DNA of 7,243 bases, from positions 1 to 7,243 of the forward strand of contig DGHF01000249.1 in NCBI GenBank assembly GCA_002392545.1, in the 5' to 3' direction. Below are positions 5,167 to 7,243 of this stretch, piece after piece. The notes under the pieces are model-generated. The model was not told where the DNA came from. It worked only from the letters and a program-made list of their open reading frames with translations, and searched no databases. Both the position numbers and the translations under genes were made by a program. Position 1 is the stretch's first letter; every line of letters begins with the position of its first letter. Source of the DNA: Ruminococcus sp. UBA3855 (GTDB taxonomy: Bacteria > Bacillota > Clostridia > Oscillospirales > Ruminococcaceae).

Positions 5167-5925
5167 ATGAATTATGCACTGATTACTGGAGCAACTTCCG
5201 GCATTGGCATGGAAATGGCAATTTATCTGCACAAAATGGGCTGGAAATTGATTCTCACCGGACGGAATGAAACAATCCTCCGGAGAATGGCGCAACGCTT
5301 CGGGAACGATACCAGATATATCGCCCTTGACCTCTCCGAACGTGGTTCAGCCGAGACTTTATACCAATTCTGTCAGGGTCTGCGTGTCGATTTTTTGATT
5401 AACAATGCAGGTTTCGGGGTGTTCGGGGAATTCACGGAAACGTCCCTCAAACAAGAATTAGAATTGATTGAAGTCAACATCCGTTCCCTGCACATCCTCA
5501 CAAAATTATTCCTGCGTGATATGGTCAAACGTGACTGTGGACAGATTCTGAACGTGGGTTCAGTCGCCGGATTTATGACAGGTCCTTTGCTGTCAAGCTA
5601 TTATGCATCCAAAAATTATGTCGTCCGACTGACAACGGCAATTCGTGAGGAATTACGGCGCAAGGGTTCAAACGTCAAAATTGCCGTCCTTGCCCCCGGT
5701 CCTGTCGATACGAATTTCAATAACCGTGCCGGAGTGACTTTTTCAGCAAAACCCGTGAATCCCAAAATTGTGGCACAATACGGCATTGACAAGGCATTAG
5801 AGGGCAGATGTATTATTATTCCGTACCTGCCTGTTAAAGTTGGCGCAGTCATGGCGAAACTTGCGCCGGAAAACGTTGTTGCATCCGTGGTCTGGCATAT
5901 CCAGAAAGCCAAGGCGAAAGTATAA
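5167..5925 (+). CDS. Classical short-chain dehydrogenase/reductase (SDR family)
   Basis: The 252-residue protein is a Rossmann-fold NAD(P)-dependent oxidoreductase of the classical SDR type. Visible motifs are the cofactor loop TGATSGIG (7-14), Arg33 in LTGR after the second strand (suggesting NADPH), Asp55 in ALDLS (adenine contact), NNAG (79-82), catalytic Asn104, Ser132 in VGSVAG, and Tyr145/Lys149 in the YxxxK motif (YYASK). PGPVDT (177-182) follows as expected. All four catalytic residues (Asn, Ser, Tyr, Lys) are present, so it should be active. Length is normal for the family. The C-terminal third (IIIPYLPVKVGAVMAKLAP) is hydrophobic and resembles the DltE/YqjQ-like branch, which may associate with membranes or act on lipophilic substrates; this is a guess. 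The gene stands alone between a divergent lipoprotein and a convergent xylulokinase, so context gives no substrate. Confidence 0.9.
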   Translation: MNYALITGATSGIGMEMAIYLHKMGWKLILTGRNETILRRMAQRFGNDTRYIALDLSERGSAETLYQFCQGLRVDFLINNAGFGVFGEFTETSLKQELELIEVNIRSLHILTKLFLRDMVKRDCGQILNVGSVAGFMTGPLLSSYYASKNYVVRLTTAIREELRRKGSNVKIAVLAPGPVDTNFNNRAGVTFSAKPVNPKIVAQYGIDKALEGRCIIIPYLPVKVGAVMAKLAPENVVASVVWHIQKAKAKV

Positions 5926-5933
5926 ATTTTAGC

Positions 5934-5967
5934 AAAATCCCCCTGTTTCAACAACAAGGGGATTTTT
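5934..5967. terminator. Bidirectional intrinsic terminator between the SDR and xylulokinase genes
   Basis: AAAATCCCC (5934-5942) pairs with GGGGATTTT (5958-5966) around a 15-nt loop, followed by further T on the plus strand. The A/T ends give a U-run in both directions. It begins 8 nt after the SDR stop and lies 8 nt beyond the xylulokinase stop, so it can end both transcripts. Confidence 0.88.
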
Positions 5968-5974
5968 CGTGAAA

Positions 5975-7243
5975 TTACAGTTCCGCCAATGCTTGGAAAC
6001 GGTCTTTCAGTGCCGGATAAATGGACTTGTAAAGCTGATAATACTTTTCATATTCAGGGATATTTTCGGGAATGGGTTCTTGAATATTATTCACACGGAT
6101 AACGGCATTGCAAGCCTCCGGAACGTTGCTGTAAATACCAGCCCCCACCATTGCCAGAATTGCCACACCTAAAGCAGGACCTTCCTTGGATTCCAGTGTC
6201 TTGACAGGGCATCCATATAAATCAGCCAGCATCTGTCTCCATACAGGGGACGAACCGCCACCGCCACAAGCCATCATATCAGAAACATTGACATTCATTT
6301 CACGGAATACCTCGACACAATCACGCAGGGAATAGGTAACACCTTCCATGACTGCACGGAGCATATCTCTCTTGGTGTGCATTCCGGAAAGCCCGAAGAA
6401 TACACCTCTTGCATTGGCATCCAGATGGGGAGTGCGTTCGCCCATGAGATACGGCAGATATAATAATTTATTTGCACCAATGGGGCTTTCCAGACAAGCT
6501 TTATCTGTGAGGTAATAGGGGTCAACTCCCATCAATTCAGCGGTTGCCTTTTCGGTTGCGCAGAACTGGTCTCTGAACCATTTCAGGGAAAGTCCTGCAC
6601 CCTGTGTCACGCCCATGACGTGCCAGCAGTCCGGAACAGCACAACAGAAAGTATGGACTCTGCCTTTGGGGTCAATGGTGACTTCTGATGTATGCGCAAA
6701 AACTACCCCACTCGTGCCGATGGTAGTAAATGCTTTTCCATCCATGACAACACCAGTTCCCACCGCAGCGGCGGCATTATCACCAGCACCACCGACGACA
6801 ATTGTACCAGCTTTCAGACCGCATTCTTTTGCAACGGCTTCTGAAATTGTACCAGTAATTTCAGGGGATTCATACACTTTCGCCAGCAGGGACTTGTCAA
6901 TGTCCAGCTTTTCAAGGACTTCATCCGACCATTGTCTTGATGGGATGTCAAGCAACTGCATACCAGAAGCATCACTGACTTCCGTTGCATAGTCTCCAGT
7001 CAGACAGAAACGAACATAGTCTTTCGGTAAGAGGATATGACGGCATTTGTCATAATTTTCCGGTTCATGGTTGCGCACCCATAAAATTTTAGAAGCTGTG
7101 AAGCCAGTCATAGCAGGATTTGCAGTAGTAGCAATCATTCTGTCTGCGCCGACTTTTTGTGTCATTTCCTCGCATTCTTTAGCGGTTCTCTGGTCGCACC
7201 AGATAATAGAATTACGGATGACATTATTGTCCTTGTCCAGCAT
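5975..7243 (-). CDS. xylB: Xylulokinase (FGGY carbohydrate kinase), N-terminus beyond the window
   Basis: The 422 visible residues are the C-terminal majority of a xylulokinase, which uses ATP to convert D-xylulose to D-xylulose 5-phosphate for the pentose phosphate pathway. The visible part begins at the segment (M)LDKDNNVIRNSIIWCDQRT that normally follows the GQMHG motif, so about 70-80 residues are missing; the Met codon at the window edge is internal, not the start. Numbering from it, GGAGDNAAAAVGTGVV (151-166) carries the catalytic Asp155. TIGTSGVV (174-181) is the phosphate-binding part. GERTPHLDANARGVFFG (268-284) is the FGGY signature region. CGGGGSSPVWRQMLAD (326-341) is the nucleotide site. 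The enzyme is cytoplasmic. It is probably in a xylose or arabinoxylan operon whose other genes lie to the right. Ribulokinase or glycerol kinase fit less well. Confidence 0.92.
   Translation of the reverse strand: MLDKDNNVIRNSIIWCDQRTAKECEEMTQKVGADRMIATTANPAMTGFTASKILWVRNHEPENYDKCRHILLPKDYVRFCLTGDYATEVSDASGMQLLDIPSRQWSDEVLEKLDIDKSLLAKVYESPEITGTISEAVAKECGLKAGTIVVGGAGDNAAAAVGTGVVMDGKAFTTIGTSGVVFAHTSEVTIDPKGRVHTFCCAVPDCWHVMGVTQGAGLSLKWFRDQFCATEKATAELMGVDPYYLTDKACLESPIGANKLLYLPYLMGERTPHLDANARGVFFGLSGMHTKRDMLRAVMEGVTYSLRDCVEVFREMNVNVSDMMACGGGGSSPVWRQMLADLYGCPVKTLESKEGPALGVAILAMVGAGIYSNVPEACNAVIRVNNIQEPIPENIPEYEKYYQLYKSIYPALKDRFQALAEL

Noticed and set aside
6615..6992. Plus-strand frame of 125 codons antisense to xylulokinase
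   Set aside because: The sense strand shows an intact FGGY kinase over the same bases, including the catalytic Asp; the antisense frame has low-complexity Ser/Thr/Pro content and no start signals.

Overview
The window looks like chromosomal DNA of an AT-leaning Gram-positive anaerobe of the Clostridia, most likely a Ruminococcus-like Oscillospiraceae member. This is an inference from three things. The ribosome binding sites are strong and Bacillota-like (AAAGGAG, GGAGG). The promoters are sigma-A type with intact TATAAT boxes. The gene families, namely a clostridial-type pyridoxamine kinase, a YdjI-like SPFH/zinc-ribbon protein, a PrsA/SurA-like lipoprotein and xylulokinase, are typical of gut Clostridia. 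No mobile element, CRISPR array, tRNA or rRNA was seen.

Layout from left to right: (1) the last 37 codons of a plus-strand gene, possibly a phosphotransferase, whose stop overlaps the convergent stop of (2) a pyridoxal/pyridoxamine kinase on the minus strand. (3) A divergent control region of about 135 bp with a 16-bp inverted repeat lies between the kinase and (4) a YqeG-like HAD phosphatase on the plus strand. (5) An SPFH-domain protein with three C-terminal zinc ribbons has its own consensus promoter just after the HAD gene. (6) A minus-strand lipoprotein resembling a SurA/PrsA foldase carries an internal acidic tract of about 205 residues. (7) A plus-strand short-chain dehydrogenase is divergent from it. 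(8) A minus-strand xylulokinase runs off the right edge without its N-terminus.

Most genes appear to be single transcription units. Genes alternate in strand, each complete unit has its own recognisable promoter and/or ribosome binding site, and two convergent junctions share bidirectional terminators. The genes do not form an obvious pathway: vitamin B6 salvage, a HAD phosphatase, a membrane-associated SPFH scaffold, an extracytoplasmic foldase-like lipoprotein, an oxidoreductase and xylose catabolism. The clearest unusual features are the acidic low-complexity insert in the lipoprotein, the duplicated zinc-ribbon module in the SPFH protein, the changed motif IV and His/Arg-rich tail in the HAD protein, and the palindrome between the kinase and HAD genes. 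I do not see evidence for a new multi-gene system here.
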